Assembly: GCF_000508185.1 (NCBI RefSeq)
Contig: NZ_AYOY01000090.1
Span: 1-64,000, forward strand
Direction: 5' to 3'
DNA: 64,000 nt
From: Sphingobium sp. C100
GTDB taxonomy: Bacteria > Pseudomonadota > Alphaproteobacteria > Sphingomonadales > Sphingomonadaceae
Below the pieces are notes generated by a model. That model saw only the letters and a program-made list of their open reading frames with translations. It searched no databases and was not told where the DNA came from. The stretch's first letter is position 1. Each line of letters opens with the position of its first letter. This document shows, piece after piece, positions 62,464 to 64,000 of this stretch. The translations under genes were made by a program, and so were the position numbers.

Positions 62464-62739
62464 TCAGCCGTTGAGCTTGTCCTTCAGCGCCTTCGCGGGC
62501 TTGAAGCTGATCTTGTTCGCAGCCTTGATGGTGATGGGTTCCTTCGTCGCGGGATTGAGCCCCTGGCGCTCGGGGGTCCGTTTTGTGGCGAACTTACCGA
62601 AGCCGTTCAGCGAGACCTCCTCGCCCTTTGCGGCGGCGTCGCCGATCGCGGCGAAGACGCTGTCGACATATTTCTTGGCGTCCGCCTTGGTCAGGTCATG
62701 AGCGGTTGCGAGAGTTTCGGCGAGGTCGTTCAGGGTCAT
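62464..62739 (-). CDS. HU-family DNA-binding protein
   Basis: 91 aa, the standard HU length. Pattern: helix-turn-helix N-terminal dimer (NDLAETLATAHDLTKADAKK), KGEEVSLNGFGKFATKRTPE, then the beta arm RQGLNPATKEPITI and a C-terminal AKALKDKLNG. Binds and bends DNA. Monocistronic; a possible second HU copy of the genome. Confidence 0.95.
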   Translation of the reverse strand: MTLNDLAETLATAHDLTKADAKKYVDSVFAAIGDAAAKGEEVSLNGFGKFATKRTPERQGLNPATKEPITIKAANKISFKPAKALKDKLNG

Positions 62740-62860
62740 GGTTTACTCTTCTACATGTTGAAATTGCTGGACTGGGGTGAATAGCCGGGCCGAGGCGAAG
62801 GTGCACTCGCTTTCAGACGAAGGTCGGTGCGTTGTTTGCCCCCCGTCATAAAATATGGGG

Positions 62861-63508
62861 CTAGTGCAGCGTTCGCTGAGCAGCCGGCGGTGCGAGACGC
62901 GGCGTGTTCGCGCGCGCCGAGCGATTTTCCAGCGTCAGCCGGTTGACCCCGCCGCGCTCTGGCAGGCCCAACGTGTCCGTCACCGGTGCGCGGCTTTGCC
63001 CCTCCGCCTGAAGCTTGCGGTTGATGCCATCGATCGCGTCCGTGCGTTCGCCGGGAGACGGCGGCGCCGGCGGTAGCTGGATCAGGACGCGCAAGGGGAG
63101 CAGCATGTTCCGGGGCGGGCTTGCGGGCAATTTCTGGCCAACGATCAGGGCGCTCATGTCGGCGTTCGCTTCGGCATGCGCGAACGGGGCATGGTCGATG
63201 CGGGACACCACGCCCCCAGCATCGATCCAGATCTTGAGGAGGACAGGTGCGGTCGGCTGGTCCGGCGCGGGTCGCGTCGCATCGAGATAGACGCGCAGAC
63301 GGGTTGCCTGCTCGCTTGTCGCTTGAAGCCAGCCGGTCACGGTCTGTGTCGCGGTCTCGGCATAGGCCAGCCATTCAGAAGGCGCTTCCTCCGGCGCGAC
63401 CGACTGGGCCGCGACCGGCGCGCTTGCGACCGCGGCGCCGCCAACCAGCGCGGAGGCGAGTTTGAGGGCCATGCGGCCGATGCGGGACAGCGAAGCTTTG
63501 GGGTTCAT
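62861..63508 (-). CDS. Secreted hypothetical protein with a TonB-C-terminal-like domain
   Basis: 215 aa. N-terminal signal peptide (ALKLASALVGGAAVASAPVAAQ, cleavage likely after VAA). The middle RLRVYLDATRP, VLLKIWIDAGGVVSRIDHAPF has the beta-alpha-beta pattern of a TonB C-terminal domain. The C-terminal third is Pro/Arg/Leu-rich. It lies upstream of a small membrane protein and an OmpH-like gene on the same strand. Assignment is tentative. Confidence 0.6.
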   Translation of the reverse strand: MNPKASLSRIGRMALKLASALVGGAAVASAPVAAQSVAPEEAPSEWLAYAETATQTVTGWLQATSEQATRLRVYLDATRPAPDQPTAPVLLKIWIDAGGVVSRIDHAPFAHAEANADMSALIVGQKLPASPPRNMLLPLRVLIQLPPAPPSPGERTDAIDGINRKLQAEGQSRAPVTDTLGLPERGGVNRLTLENRSARANTPRLAPPAAQRTLH

Positions 63509-63597
63509 CAGATCATCCGTCGAGAAAGCCAGGCGACATCAGCCCATCTTGAAGGAACAGCGCGCGGTGGGTGGGACATCGCCTCATATCCAGCGCC

Positions 63598-63780
63598 TCA
63601 AACCACCGACTGCATCGTCATGACCGGTCCCGCCTTTGGCATGGCGATCCCCGACAGATGGGTGTCGACAATCCGAACAGCCTCGGCGTGAACGACGCCG
63701 CAATAGAACAGGGCGATCGTGGCGGTCAGCGCCACGCCGACGATGAACCCCACCAGCAGAAGCAAGATGATCGTCAGCAT
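63598..63780 (-). CDS. Small single-helix membrane protein
   Basis: 60 aa starting MLTIILLLLVGFIVGVALT, one transmembrane helix (about 2-26), then a short polar tail. No family recognised. It lies between the secreted protein gene and an OmpH/Skp-like gene on the same strand, with an 18-nt gap, so cotranslation is plausible. Confidence 0.6.
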   Translation of the reverse strand: MLTIILLLLVGFIVGVALTATIALFYCGVVHAEAVRIVDTHLSGIAMPKAGPVMTMQSVV

Positions 63781-63798
63781 GGCGCTTGTCTCCTGTCG

Positions 63799-64000
63799 TT
63801 AGCGTTGCGCGGGCGCGGCGGGCGGCTGGACCGCCTGCTGGATCGGCAGTCGCTCGCGTTCGAACGTGATGGTCTGGATGCGGCCGTCGAGCGCACGCAC
63901 GACATCGGCGGTCAGATCGTTGGCAAAATTGCCGCCGAGCGCCGCGCCGCGGTCGAACAGCAGGCCGCACTTCTTCGCGGTATAAACCTGCGCGATCATC
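63799..64000 (-). CDS. OmpH/Skp-like periplasmic protein, partial (N-terminus outside window)
   Basis: About 66 C-terminal residues are visible and the frame continues beyond 64000. The segment CGLLFDRGAALGGNFANDLT, DVVRALDGRIQTITFERERL matches the end of OmpH/Skp-family chaperones. An in-frame ATG at 63997-63999 is more likely internal. The Pro/Ala/Gln-rich tail (AVQPPAAPAQ) is typical of the family in alphaproteobacteria. Confidence 0.7.
   Translation of the reverse strand, partial: MIAQVYTAKKCGLLFDRGAALGGNFANDLTADVVRALDGRIQTITFERERLPIQQAVQPPAAPAQR

Overview
The window reads as chromosome of a GC-rich alphaproteobacterium, most likely a sphingomonad (Sphingomonadaceae). This is inferred from the gene families present: FixL/FixJ, a class I PHA pathway, NsrR with Hmp, a bacterial alternative oxidase, an HWE-type kinase, a TonB-dependent-receptor remnant and HU. 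It is not based on any rRNA or marker gene, and no tRNA or rRNA was seen.

Layout. 1-3.95 kb: cytochrome bd oxidase (cydD partial and divergent, then cydA-cydB-cydX). 4.2-6.4 kb: DUF1810 protein, lipoprotein cytochrome c, HWE-family sensor kinase. 6.5-10.4 kb: acetoacetyl-CoA thiolase, a DUF983 protein, and a PEP carboxykinase gene broken by an exact 77-bp tandem duplication, followed by a divergent XRE regulator. 10.4-15.0 kb: SulP transporter, PhnA-like protein, CPA1 Na+/H+ antiporter, aquaporin Z. 15.0-15.6 kb: a decay zone with an IS5-type transposase tail and a dead rrf2 copy. 15.6-22.2 kb: MgtA-type and Ca2+/H+-type P-ATPases with a universal stress protein and a dead usp. 22.3-27.4 kb: phaB, a phosphotransferase/AAA fusion, Zn-alcohol dehydrogenase, GNAT, and another Usp. 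27.7-31.5 kb: single-domain response regulator, FixJ, FixL with all expected haem-pocket residues, and a phasin. 31.5-38.8 kb: phaC-pta-ackA-fabI in one overlapping operon, acetyl-CoA hydrolase/CoA-transferase, MarR regulator. 38.9-47.1 kb: dead TonB receptor, L,D-transpeptidase, and an RbbA/YhhJ-type ABC exporter with HlyD adaptor and NodT-type outer-membrane factor. 47.6-54.2 kb: NO-response cluster (qNor, cupin, a 54-aa zinc-ribbon peptide, NsrR; divergent truncated globin, alternative oxidase, DUF1971 protein, flavohaemoglobin, membrane protein). 54.5-64 kb: Rnk, an MreB paralogue, an AlbA_2 protein, an unrecognised protein, EEP nuclease family, flavodoxin-fold reductase, CYTH phosphatase, barstar, HU, and the end of an OmpH/Skp-like gene.

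How it fits together. Most of 1-54 kb is a low-oxygen and NO survival island. FixL/FixJ sense O2. Related motifs with a TA(A/C)GTA core lie 53-76 nt upstream of phaC, the phasin, a usp and the single-domain response regulator, so FixJ probably drives carbon storage, acetate/ATP fermentation and stress proteins locally. Two terminal quinol oxidases that need no cytochrome c (bd and AOX), together with Hmp, qNor and a truncated globin under NsrR, would keep the quinone pool oxidised when O2 is scarce or NO blocks haem-copper oxidases. Several decayed paralogues (rrf2, usp, TonB receptor, transposase) and the broken pckA show that the island has been rearranged.
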